The translations under genes and the position numbers were made by a program. Below the pieces are notes generated by a model. The model was not told the DNA's origin. It searched no databases and saw nothing but the letters and a program-made list of their open reading frames with translations. From assembly GCA_013215985.1 (NCBI GenBank), contig JABSOL010000008.1:1-33311 (forward strand): a stretch of DNA of 33,311 nucleotides, given 5' to 3'. Source of the DNA: Campylobacteraceae bacterium (GTDB lineage: Bacteria > Campylobacterota > Campylobacteria > Campylobacterales > Arcobacteraceae). Below are positions 1 to 6,708 of this stretch, in pieces. Position 1 is the stretch's first letter. Every line of letters starts with the position of its first letter.

Positions 1-444
1 AAGAATTCTTCATTTTTTACTAATAATGACTTTATTATTGAGGACTTTAGTTTTATAATTAATAAAAAAATTAAAGATATGAATAAAGAAGAGACTAAAG
101 TCGTCAAAATATTAAATCGTACTAAGTATTTAAATTTTATTTCTATTTTCTTTAATGAATTAATAAGAAATAAAAATTTTATATTCTTTATGATGCCTTT
201 ATTCTTTTATTTATATAGCGCATTCATTTTTTATTCCAATAATACATTGAACTTTTTTGTAATTATGTGCTTATTATTAATTATTTTTGCGATTATAAAT
301 TTGGTTGGAACCTTCTTTATCGTTATTTTTATGAGAAAAAGTGTTATAATTAAAAGCATTGTCAAAAAAAAACAAGAAAAAATATATGCAATTAAGATAA
401 AAGAAAAGTATAAAGAAATAAAAGAAAAAAGAAATAAATATTAA
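1..444 (+). CDS. C-terminal part of a membrane protein of unknown function (5' end outside window)
   Basis: The track begins this ORF at an internal ATG at 79, but the frame is open back to base 1 with no stop, so this is probably the last 147 or so residues of a longer protein. It has two strongly hydrophobic stretches separated by only a few polar residues (around FFMMPLFFYLYSAFIFY and FFVIMCLLLIIFAIINL), which read as a membrane hairpin. A very lysine-rich, likely cytoplasmic tail follows. I do not recognise the family. It lies in the ssrA-linked element, in the same direction as the kinase/phosphatase pair but 360 bases upstream, so a shared operon is uncertain. Confidence 0.55.
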   Translation, partial: KNSSFFTNNDFIIEDFSFIINKKIKDMNKEETKVVKILNRTKYLNFISIFFNELIRNKNFIFFMMPLFFYLYSAFIFYSNNTLNFFVIMCLLLIIFAIINLVGTFFIVIFMRKSVIIKSIVKKKQEKIYAIKIKEKYKEIKEKRNKY

Positions 445-804
445 TTATACTAGGAACATTTATTAAGTAAGATACAACTGTTGCAGAATGTTAATTATGA
501 GGAGAATAATACTCAGTATGGTATTTAAATAAATAAAAAGCTTGAGAAAATAACTGTTGAACAATTATAATCACTAATTTATGAATGTGTATTATATAAA
601 AATTTAAATGTGTTCTAAGGTGTCGACGCTCACAGAATTTTTTCAGTATTGAGTCATTTTTGTTTTTGCAGAGATGTATTCTACTATATTATGTTAAAAA
701 TAAAAAAAAAGTCAAAATAAACAAGATTAATAGTTTTTAAGACAATTATTTATAATAAAAAAGCTATAAATAATATACTGTTTATTATAATAACAATGTG
801 AATT
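445..804. other. Gene-free, AT-rich stretch between the membrane protein and the kinase
   Basis: I see no convincing gene in these 360 bases. A tiny ORF of 11 codons (ATG at about 497, with the SD-like GAGGAG inside its own beginning) is too short to call. Around 618-634 a locally GC-richer patch (GGTGTCGACGCTCAC) stands out from its AT-rich surroundings and could be an element end or an operator, but nothing confirms either. The last 100 bases are almost pure A/T and presumably hold the kinase promoter, for example the TATAAT-like tracts around 750-790. Confidence 0.4.
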
Positions 805-2160
805 TTGTTACATATAAAATATAAAGGATTAAGATTGAGTTATACTGAAATAGAGAAATTAGGTCGAGGTGGATTTGCAGAAGTTGTGAAAGTAACTGAT
901 GGAAATACTGAATATGCTAAAAAAATATTTTCACCTAGTCAAAATCTTTTGGATGGTGTAGGAATTGATGAATTAAAAAGAAGATTTAAAAGAGAAGTTA
1001 AGTATCAAAAAAGTTTAACGCATAGAAATATTTTAGAAATATTAGATGTTTATTTAACCGAACAACCTCCTTATTTTATAATGCCATTAGCTGATTGTAC
1101 ATTGGAGTATGAATTAAAACATAATATGCCAGATAGTCCTAAAATAAAAATAATACTATTTGATATTTTAGCTGGACTTGAATTTCTTCATTTAAAAGGT
1201 TTTAAACATAGAGATCTTAAACCTGCTAATGTTTTAAAATTTTCTGATAATAATGAAGATAGATATGCAATATCTGATTTTGGTTTAATTTCTGCAAATG
1301 AAAGTGATTCTTCTACTATCACTGCAACAGGACAAGGCGCAGGTACTCAAAATTATTCTGCTCCAGAGTTAATTAATGGAGGCTTGAAAAAGGCAACTTT
1401 TAAAGTTGATATTTATTCGTTTGGTGCAATTCTACATGATATTTTTGCATCAGGATCAAGTAGAACCCCCTATTCTGAAATTATTTTTCCAGGAGAAATT
1501 GGGATAATTATGTCTAAATGTACAAAAACTAATCCTTTGAGAAGATATAATTCTGTATCTGAATTAAGAGAAGAGATATATGATTATTTAAATACAAATA
1601 TTATATCCTTTGTATCAGATTTTGAAGAGTCTTTAGTCTCTTTATTAAAAGAAAAAAATAATCAAGGAAATCCATTAACTAATGATGAGTGGGATAGAAT
1701 TTTTTCATATATAGATGAAAATCCATGTGCTATTAATATTTATAAAACAATAAGTGAAGAACAAATATTAGAATTGCATGAAAATCCTTCACTTTTTAAT
1801 GCAATGGGCGAATATTTTGCTGAATATATAAAAAATTATAGCCATGATTTTGCTTATTGTGATATTTTGGCAAGTAAAGCTGAAAAATTTTATGATAATG
1901 GAGATTTAAGCTTAAAATCAGAAATTGCAATTACATTATTGTTATTGGGGACAAGTCATAATAGATGGTATGTTGAACAAAAATTTATGAGAATGATAAA
2001 TACAGAAATAAGTGATATTCTTGCTGAAAGAATTAAAGTAGAATTAGATGTACAAGATATAGATTTCATATCTAAAATGAATCATGTTTGTAATTCTATT
2101 TCTATAACAACTGATAATATGCACCCAATTCTAGAAAACTATTTAAATGAGTTACAGTAA
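805..2160 (+). CDS. Hanks-type Ser/Thr protein kinase, soluble
   Basis: An apparently complete eukaryotic-like protein kinase domain fills roughly residues 12-262. It shows a glycine loop (LGRGGFAEV, 19-27), the ATP lysine in YAKK (39/40), a catalytic loop HRDLKPAN (135-142), DFG (158-160) and APE (186-188) followed by VDIYSFG. About 190 residues of charged, mostly helical-looking sequence follow, which I cannot assign. No membrane segment is present, unlike PknB-type sensors, so it should act in the cytoplasm. The track start is a TTG with little SD. A second TTG at 835, seven bases after AAAGGA, is a credible alternative and keeps the glycine loop. The stop overlaps the start of the PP2C gene (TAATG), so the two are translationally coupled. 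Substrates are unknown. Confidence 0.88.
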   Translation: MLHIKYKGLRLSYTEIEKLGRGGFAEVVKVTDGNTEYAKKIFSPSQNLLDGVGIDELKRRFKREVKYQKSLTHRNILEILDVYLTEQPPYFIMPLADCTLEYELKHNMPDSPKIKIILFDILAGLEFLHLKGFKHRDLKPANVLKFSDNNEDRYAISDFGLISANESDSSTITATGQGAGTQNYSAPELINGGLKKATFKVDIYSFGAILHDIFASGSSRTPYSEIIFPGEIGIIMSKCTKTNPLRRYNSVSELREEIYDYLNTNIISFVSDFEESLVSLLKEKNNQGNPLTNDEWDRIFSYIDENPCAINIYKTISEEQILELHENPSLFNAMGEYFAEYIKNYSHDFAYCDILASKAEKFYDNGDLSLKSEIAITLLLLGTSHNRWYVEQKFMRMINTEISDILAERIKVELDVQDIDFISKMNHVCNSISITTDNMHPILENYLNELQ

Positions 2161-2870
2161 TGATTAAAAATTCTAGTTTTTCAAGTCAAGGTAAGAATAA
2201 ATTAAATCAAGATGCAATATTGTTCTATTCAACTGATAACCATACCTATCTATTTGCTATTGCAGATGGAATGGGTGGAAAGTATGGTGGTAACATTGCA
2301 TCAAACTACTCTCTTAACTTAGTGGAAGAATTATTTAAAGAAGATAATAATATTAGTATTAAGAATATGTTTTCTTTAATATCCGAAAAATTAAAAGAAT
2401 TTTCAAAAAAATTTACTGAGTATTCTAAAATGGGAACAACCTTAACTATTTGTATCGTAAGAAATAATCGTTTATATTATGGACATGTAGGAGATTGCCG
2501 AATTTATCATTTGAGAAATGAAGGAATAGTTTCTAAAACGAAAGATCAAACTGAACTTCAAGAATTATTAGATAAGAAGGTTATAAATAAATATGCAGCA
2601 AAATCGTACCATCGTAAAAATATTTTACTATCAGTTATGTCAGCCACATCTTCTTACACTTTAGAAGAAGGGTATTTTGATATACAAACTAAGGATAGAT
2701 TACTATTATTAAGTGATGGCGTGTATAATGTAATTAGAAATAAAAAATATATAAGGGATCTTTCTCTTACTTCTACATCTTTAACTGTATTTATAGATAA
2801 AATCAGAAATACAATTATTGAAAATGGGGTAATAGATGATTATTCATGTATTGGTATTGAAATTGAATAA
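2160..2870 (+). CDS. PP2C-family Ser/Thr protein phosphatase
   Basis: Metal-dependent PPM/PP2C phosphatase of 236 residues. The family motifs appear in order: KLNQDA near the N-terminus, DGMGGKYGG (36-44) with metal-binding Asp36, MGTTLT, GHVGDCRIY (the GDSR motif with Cys for Ser), LLLSDGVYN, and a C-terminal DDYS where DNxT is usual. The length is typical for a single-domain bacterial PP2C. It overlaps the kinase stop by one base and is the obvious partner that removes the phosphates the kinase adds. No FHA protein, TerY-like vWA protein or type VI secretion gene is beside it in the window, so its membership in any known kinase/phosphatase system is open. Confidence 0.9.
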   Translation: MIKNSSFSSQGKNKLNQDAILFYSTDNHTYLFAIADGMGGKYGGNIASNYSLNLVEELFKEDNNISIKNMFSLISEKLKEFSKKFTEYSKMGTTLTICIVRNNRLYYGHVGDCRIYHLRNEGIVSKTKDQTELQELLDKKVINKYAAKSYHRKNILLSVMSATSSYTLEEGYFDIQTKDRLLLLSDGVYNVIRNKKYIRDLSLTSTSLTVFIDKIRNTIIENGVIDDYSCIGIEIE

Positions 2871-2874
2871 TCCC

Positions 2875-2898
2875 ATATTTTTTAATTATTAAAAATAT
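2875..2898. terminator. Possible bidirectional terminator between PP2C and integrase
   Basis: ATATTTTT and AAAAATAT form an 8-bp inverted repeat around an 8-base loop. It lies in the 40-base gap between two convergent genes. The stem is pure A/T, so as a terminator it would be weak; the placement is the main support. Confidence 0.35.
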
Positions 2899-2910
2899 AA
2901 TTAGGCCCAT

Positions 2911-4155
2911 TTAACTTATCTTTGGTAGACTAATCCTATCCAAGTAATTTGCATACCAACAAATTACCCCTCTCATTCCATTTACATAAGAAGCTCTATT
3001 ATAAGCTGCTTTAATTTTGTTTTGTTCTTTATGTGAGAGTAGGGCTTCTATTACTTCTGCTGTATATTTATGTCCATTTTCTGAATTAGCATTTTCATAT
3101 GCTATTGTTGAAAACATAGCTCTAAAACTATGAGGAACAAATTCTTCTTTTGTAAAGCCCATTCTTCTTAGTGCTGTAATTAAAGTATTATCACTCATTG
3201 GTTTATTTTTGAGTATATAACTTGGAAATACATATTTACTTTCAAAAGTATATTCTTTTATTTCATTTAGGATTTTTATTACTTGTGGAGGTAGAGGAAG
3301 AATAAATTCTATTTTAGTTTTCATTTTATGTTTTGGAATAGTCCATTCTTCTTTCTCAAAATCAATTTCAGACCATTCACAGTGTCTAATATTAAAACTT
3401 CGTACAAATACATAAGGAAGCATCTTTAAAGCCATTTTAGTACTGTAATCACCTGGGTAATCATCAATAGCTAAAAGTAATGCTTTTATATCTTTATCTT
3501 TTGTGAAAGTAGGGTAGTGTTTTTTTTCTCTTTTTCCAATTACTATTTTTTGATCAATATCAGAGATTATATTATGAGGTACATATTCTAATGTTACTGC
3601 ATACATAAATACTTTATTTAAAAGCATATAAACTCTTTTTGCAGTTTCTTGTATTCCTTTTGCTTTTAAATCTTTTAATACTTCTATAATGTCTAATCTA
3701 GTTATTTCATCAATAGCTTTATTTTTTAGAAAATGATAAGTATAGTTTTCTAAAGCACGACCTAATTTAATATGATAGTTTTCAGATACTTCAGATCTAT
3801 AATGTTCTAACCATTCTTGAGAGATTTTAAAAAAAGTGTTATCTTTTTTAATTTCTATAATTTTATTGTTAGCTTTCTTTTTTTTCTTTTCTTCTGCTGG
3901 ATCAATTTCGTTTGCAATTAAAGATTTATACTCTTCTTTTTTATCTCTTGCATTCTTTAATGAGAAAGATGGATATGTTCCTAATGATATAACTTTTTCT
4001 TTATCATTGAATCTATATTTGAATCTCCAACTCTTACCACCTTTTTTTGTGATTAATAAAAAGAGACCACCTCCATCAAAAACCTTGTAATCTTTTTCTT
4101 TGGCTTTGAGTGAATTTATTTTTGTTACAGTTAGTGGGACAATCGGCTTAGCCAT
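2911..4155 (-). CDS. P4-type tyrosine integrase (DUF4102 arm domain)
   Basis: Site-specific tyrosine recombinase of 414 residues, a full-length size for the P4/CP4-57 integrase family. Residues 5-90 form the DUF4102 arm-site-binding domain (KVFDGGGLFLLI, GKSWRFKYRF, SLGTYPSFSLKNAR). A SAM-like core-binding domain follows, then the catalytic domain. Visible catalytic residues are Arg252 (FVRSFNIRHCEWSEID), Lys276 or so (PKHKMK), His342/Arg345 (HSFRAMFST), His375 (LLSHKE) and the nucleophile Tyr385 (KAAYNRASY). Start ATG 4155 has a perfect AGGAGG. It reads away from ssrA from just beside the tmRNA 3' end, which it presumably uses as its attachment site. No excisionase gene is visible. The gene looks intact. 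Confidence 0.95.
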   Translation of the reverse strand: MAKPIVPLTVTKINSLKAKEKDYKVFDGGGLFLLITKKGGKSWRFKYRFNDKEKVISLGTYPSFSLKNARDKKEEYKSLIANEIDPAEEKKKKKANNKIIEIKKDNTFFKISQEWLEHYRSEVSENYHIKLGRALENYTYHFLKNKAIDEITRLDIIEVLKDLKAKGIQETAKRVYMLLNKVFMYAVTLEYVPHNIISDIDQKIVIGKREKKHYPTFTKDKDIKALLLAIDDYPGDYSTKMALKMLPYVFVRSFNIRHCEWSEIDFEKEEWTIPKHKMKTKIEFILPLPPQVIKILNEIKEYTFESKYVFPSYILKNKPMSDNTLITALRRMGFTKEEFVPHSFRAMFSTIAYENANSENGHKYTAEVIEALLSHKEQNKIKAAYNRASYVNGMRGVICWYANYLDRISLPKIS

Positions 4156-4167
4156 AATTTCCTCCTA

Positions 4168-4234
4168 TAATGGGGTACTTTTTTTATACCCTTTTTTCAA
4201 TTATAGAGAAAGTACCCCAAAAAGTACCCCATTA
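4168..4234. repeat. 16-bp perfect inverted repeat plus an extra half-copy upstream of the integrase gene
   Basis: TAATGGGGTACTTTTT (4168-4183) is exactly complementary to AAAAAGTACCCCATTA (4219-4234), and a third copy of the core, AAAGTACCCC, lies at 4209-4218. The left arm nearly touches the integrase ribosome binding site (AGGAGG at 4161-4166). These GTACCCC repeats between int and the attachment site fit either integrase arm-type sites or an operator that controls int. The repeats are seen directly; the role is inferred. Confidence 0.7.
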
Positions 4235-4342
4235 ATTGAAATTAGTGCTGGATCTTAATGTATGGGAATAGACGATAAGTGGGTTAAATGCCGATAATAT
4301 CGGTCTTTGTTGGACTATATAAGATGTTGTTGGATAGTATTT

Positions 4343-4370
4343 TGGTGGAGATGTGGAGAATCGAACTCCA
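4343..4370 (-). other. Likely attachment site (att) at the 3' end of ssrA
   Basis: The last 28 bases of tmRNA (T-arm, acceptor strand and CCA, ending at 4343) are the normal target segment for integrases of this type, and the integrase gene lies just beyond. The exact crossover core cannot be set without the other junction, which is outside the window. Confidence 0.6.
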
Positions 4371-4607
4371 GTGTTAAAACATATCAAAATAGCGTCTACA
4401 TGTTTAGTAAAAGGTTGATTAATTTCATTTTAAAAAAGCTCTACCTGCAAGGCTTTTAAAAAACTAAGATTCTAAATGTCTTCTTGAAAGCAAATCAGCT
4501 TTCCAAAAATAAGCTATTAGGGGTGAACTCATTTAAATCTACCTATATAGCCTCAGTAGAATGAGCCTCCTAGTCTCGACCCAATAAAGGGGAGTCTAAA
4601 TTAAAAC

Positions 4608-4649
4608 TTACGCTGCTGCGTAAGCTGGAGAATAATTTGTGTTATTTGC
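4608..4649 (-). other. tmRNA tag reading frame, peptide ANNTNYSPAYAAA
   Basis: GCA resume codon, twelve further codons and TAA inside ssrA. The hydrophobic/alanine C-terminus (YAAA) is what ClpXP-type proteases recognise in tagged proteins. clpP is present in this window at 14746. Confidence 0.92.
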
Positions 4650-4758
4650 GTTTAAAAAAAATGAACCGTGTAACGGCATGTTCAGGCCGACATGCAACTA
4701 TCCCTCTATGCTCCAATCGATGCCAAGTCATCCCCGAGTGTAGAAGTGTTGAAAGCGA

Positions 4759-4764
4759 ATTCTA
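4759..4764 (-). promoter_or_regulatory. Candidate -10 box of ssrA
   Basis: TAGAAT on the minus strand lies 23 bases before the mature 5' end, which would leave a leader of about 16 bases for RNase P to remove. No clear -35 is seen, which is common in Campylobacterota. It overlaps the right arm of the inverted repeat at 4763-4800. Confidence 0.45.
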
Positions 4765-4800
4765 ACAGATTAAACTGAATTGAACTTGAATAATCTGTTA
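4763..4800. repeat. 10-bp inverted repeat between the ABM gene and ssrA
   Basis: TAACAGATTA (4763-4772) and TAATCTGTTA (4791-4800) are perfect complements around 18 bases. The position, just after the stop of the ABM monooxygenase gene and over the candidate ssrA -10 box, allows either a terminator without a T-run for the upstream gene or an operator of ssrA. Confidence 0.5.
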
Positions 4801-4814
4801 AATAAGTAAAATTT

Positions 4815-5099
4815 CTATAAAACTTCTAATTCGAATGGTTCTACATGCGCATTATACTGATTAAAGTTTTCTTTAAAATGTAAATAATGATCTGTTTTAT
4901 AGTGTGATCTTAAAGCATCTTCATCTTTCCAAGATTGCATTACTATGAATTCAACTATATTAGTTTTTGTTTGATATACATCGTATAATAAACATCCTTC
5001 TTCTTCTTTTGAAGCTTGAATTGTTGTTTTTAATAAAGCTTTTAACTCTTCTATACAGTCTCTTTTTGCAAGATATATAATTTGTCTTGTTATTGTCAT
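4815..5099 (-). CDS. ABM-family (YgiN-like) putative quinol monooxygenase
   Basis: Small 94-residue protein of the antibiotic biosynthesis monooxygenase fold, a dimeric ferredoxin-like alpha+beta barrel. Typical features are an early helix after TITRQIIYLAKR, the EEGCLLYDVYQ strand, FIVMQSWKDEDALRSHYKTDHY with the conserved W-x-(5-10)-H pattern, and a final strand after the HF..F helix. The length is normal for YgiN-type proteins, which oxidise quinols without a cofactor, but many members have no known substrate. It is divergent from the polyamine gene at 5208, shares a 108-base intergenic region with it, and sits directly upstream of ssrA on the same strand. The SD is weak (AAGAGA). Confidence 0.85.
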   Translation of the reverse strand: MTITRQIIYLAKRDCIEELKALLKTTIQASKEEEGCLLYDVYQTKTNIVEFIVMQSWKDEDALRSHYKTDHYLHFKENFNQYNAHVEPFELEVL

Positions 5100-5174
5100 A
5101 TTGTTCTCTTTTATATAATAATTAATTTTTTATATTGTATTAAATATTTACTTTAATTTAAATCAATAATTAGC

Positions 5175-5180
5175 TATAAT
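5175..5180 (+). promoter_or_regulatory. Candidate -10 box of the carboxynorspermidine synthase gene
   Basis: Perfect TATAAT in the context AGCTATAATATCGC, 28 bases before ATG 5208, with no obvious -35. This is the usual sigma70 promoter style in this lineage. Confidence 0.65.
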
Positions 5181-5207
5181 ATCGCATATTTTTATTGGAG
5201 ATTTTAC

Positions 5208-6410
5208 ATGAGTAAAAAAGGTATATTAATCATAGGTGCTGGCGGAGTTTCTCGGGTTGCTACTGTTAAGTGTGCTATGAATATTGATACATTTGAAACA
5301 ATCACTTTAGCTTCACGAACTTTGTCTAAATGCGAAGTTATTAAAGAAGAGATTTTAAGAAATCAAAAAGTAAGTATTAATACAGCTTGCGTTGATGCGG
5401 ACGATGTTCCTGCTCTTGTTGCATTAATTAAAGAAGTTAACCCTAAATTAGTTTTAAATTTAGCACTTCCTTACCAAGATTTAACAATTATGGATGCTTG
5501 TACACAATGTAATGTTGATTATGTTGATACTGCTAATTATGAACACCCTGATGTTGCAAAATTTGAATACAAAGAACAATGGGCAAAACATGAGCAATTT
5601 AAAGAAGCTAATGTTAAAGCATTATTAGGTTCAGGTTTTGATCCTGGTGTTACTGGTGTTTACTGTGCTTATGCAGCTCAGAACTTATTTGATGAAATTC
5701 ATACTATTGATATTATGGATTGTAATGCTGGAGATCATGGTTATGCTTTTGCTACTAACTTTAATCCAGAAATTAATTTAAGAGAAGTTAGCTCAAAAGG
5801 TAGATATTGGGAAGAGGGTAAATGGATTGAAACTGAACCATTAGCGATCAGAATTGAACATGATTATCCTGAAATTGGTGTAAAACCATCTTATTTACTT
5901 TATCATGAAGAATTAGAATCTTTATGTAAAAACATTAAAGGTTTAAAAAGAATTAGATTCTTTATGACTTTTGGAGATTCTTATATTCAACATATGAAAT
6001 GTTTAGAAAATGTTGGAATGTTAGGTATTAAAGAAGTAGAACATAAGGGGCAAAAAATTATTCCTATGGAATTTTTAGCAACTCTTCTTCCAGATCCTGC
6101 ATCTTTAGGACCTCTTACTGTTGGTAAAACAAATATTGGTTGTATTATTGAAGGAATCAAAAACGGAATCAAAAAGAAAGTTTATATTTATAATATTTGC
6201 GATCATGAAGAATGTTATAAAGAAACTGGAGGACAAGCTGTTTCATATACAACTGGAGTTCCTGCTATGATTGGTGCTAAACTGATTTATAAAGGAATTT
6301 GGGATGGAAAAGGTGTATTTAATATTGAAGAATTTGATGCAAAACCTTTTATGGATGAAATGATGGTTCAAGGTTTACCTTATACTATTTTAGATCTACC
6401 TGTAGACTAA
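5208..6410 (+). CDS. Carboxynorspermidine/carboxyspermidine synthase (saccharopine dehydrogenase family)
   Basis: NADPH-dependent dehydrogenase that condenses aspartate semialdehyde with a diamine to give carboxynorspermidine or carboxyspermidine, the first step of the decarboxylase-type polyamine route used by Campylobacter and Vibrio. The 400-residue protein opens with a Rossmann motif (ILIIGAGGVSRVA, 6-18), then SRTLSK and DADDV, and NLALPYQDL and GFDPGVTGVYCAYA in the saccharopine-dehydrogenase fold. The assignment over true saccharopine dehydrogenase rests on the nspC gene just downstream. GGAG lies seven bases before ATG. A 14-bp hairpin directly after the stop separates it partly from the rubredoxin. 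Whether the product is norspermidine or spermidine cannot be read from sequence. Confidence 0.9.
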   Translation: MSKKGILIIGAGGVSRVATVKCAMNIDTFETITLASRTLSKCEVIKEEILRNQKVSINTACVDADDVPALVALIKEVNPKLVLNLALPYQDLTIMDACTQCNVDYVDTANYEHPDVAKFEYKEQWAKHEQFKEANVKALLGSGFDPGVTGVYCAYAAQNLFDEIHTIDIMDCNAGDHGYAFATNFNPEINLREVSSKGRYWEEGKWIETEPLAIRIEHDYPEIGVKPSYLLYHEELESLCKNIKGLKRIRFFMTFGDSYIQHMKCLENVGMLGIKEVEHKGQKIIPMEFLATLLPDPASLGPLTVGKTNIGCIIEGIKNGIKKKVYIYNICDHEECYKETGGQAVSYTTGVPAMIGAKLIYKGIWDGKGVFNIEEFDAKPFMDEMMVQGLPYTILDLPVD

Positions 6411-6442
6411 TTATTTAAAAGAGATTTTTCTCTTTTAAATAA
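6411..6442 (+). terminator. 14-bp hairpin after the carboxynorspermidine synthase gene
   Basis: TTATTTAAAAGAGA (6411-6424), loop TTTT, TCTCTTTTAAATAA (6429-6442), a perfect stem beginning at the base after the stop codon. There is no clean T-run after it, so it may act as an mRNA stabiliser or a partial terminator. Confidence 0.6.
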
Positions 6443-6512
6443 TAAAAAACTAAAAAAACTAAAAATAAATAATAAAAAATAATAATACACAAAGACTTAA
6501 CATATATTTTTG

Positions 6513-6518
6513 TATAAT
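6513..6518 (+). promoter_or_regulatory. Candidate -10 box of the rubredoxin-nspC-ppk2 operon
   Basis: TATAAT in TTTTTGTATAATAAAA, 25 bases before ATG 6544. It implies that the rubredoxin and following genes have their own promoter apart from the gene at 5208. Confidence 0.6.
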
Positions 6519-6543
6519 AAAATAAATTATTAAAGGATTTATT

Positions 6544-6708
6544 ATGCAAAAGTATATTTGTACTGTATGTGATTATATATATGACCCTAAAGTTGGAGAT
6601 GTTGATTCAGGTATAAAGCCAGGAACTGCTTTTGAAGATATTCCTGAAGATTGGGAATGTCCTGACTGTGGTGTTAATAAAGAGGATTTTGAAATATATG
6701 AAGAATAA
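6544..6708 (+). CDS. Rubredoxin
   Basis: A 54-residue gene absent from the ORF track. It is a complete rubredoxin with one Fe(Cys)4 site: CTVC (Cys6, Cys9) and CPDCG (Cys39, Cys42), with the family core [18 protein letters not shown] and DWECPDC. It is a cytoplasmic one-electron carrier, in anaerobes and microaerophiles often feeding peroxide- or oxygen-detoxifying enzymes. AAAGGA lies seven bases before ATG. Its last 11 bases overlap the likely nspC start, so the two genes are probably coupled. No rubredoxin-dependent partner enzyme is visible nearby. Confidence 0.95.
   Translation: MQKYICTVCDYIYDPKVGDVDSGIKPGTAFEDIPEDWECPDCGVNKEDFEIYEE

Larger units (their letters stand above)
1..4342. mobile_element. 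One end of an integrative element inserted at the 3' end of ssrA
   Basis: A P4-type tyrosine integrase gene lies 187 bases from the 3' end of ssrA and reads away from it, the usual layout of islands that use tmRNA or tRNA genes as attachment sites. The visible cargo is the tail of a membrane protein, a Ser/Thr kinase and a PP2C phosphatase. I found no second copy of the ssrA 3' sequence to the left, so the far end of the element lies outside the window. That the whole stretch 1-4342 belongs to the element is inferred from this layout. No phage structural or conjugation gene is visible, so phage, ICE or genomic island cannot be told apart here. Confidence 0.75.
4343..4735 (-). ncRNA. ssrA: tmRNA (transfer-messenger RNA)
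   Basis: tmRNA rescues stalled ribosomes: its alanine-charged tRNA-like part enters the A site and its reading frame adds a degradation tag. On the minus strand the 5' end GGGGATGACTTGGC pairs with the 3' end CATCTCC-ACCA in a 7-bp acceptor stem with one G-U pair, and a T-arm GGAGTTCGATTCTCC precedes it. The tag frame (4649-4608) reads ANNTNYSPAYAAA then TAA. Its overall layout matches the known C. jejuni tag, which also begins ANN and carries PAYA near its end. The one-piece arrangement and about 393-base length are normal. CCA is encoded. The 3' end is the attachment site of the neighbouring element and stays intact. Confidence 0.96.

Noticed and set aside
3836-4090. 84-residue plus-strand ORF
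   Set aside because: Lies wholly inside the integrase gene on the opposite strand; a low-complexity shadow.
1-4342. Prophage
   Set aside because: Only an integrase supports it; no capsid, tail, lysis or replication gene is visible in this part.
6632-6697. Track start of nspC at 6632
   Set aside because: A TTG deep inside the rubredoxin gene; the extra 22 residues are out-of-frame rubredoxin sequence unlike any decarboxylase N-terminus.
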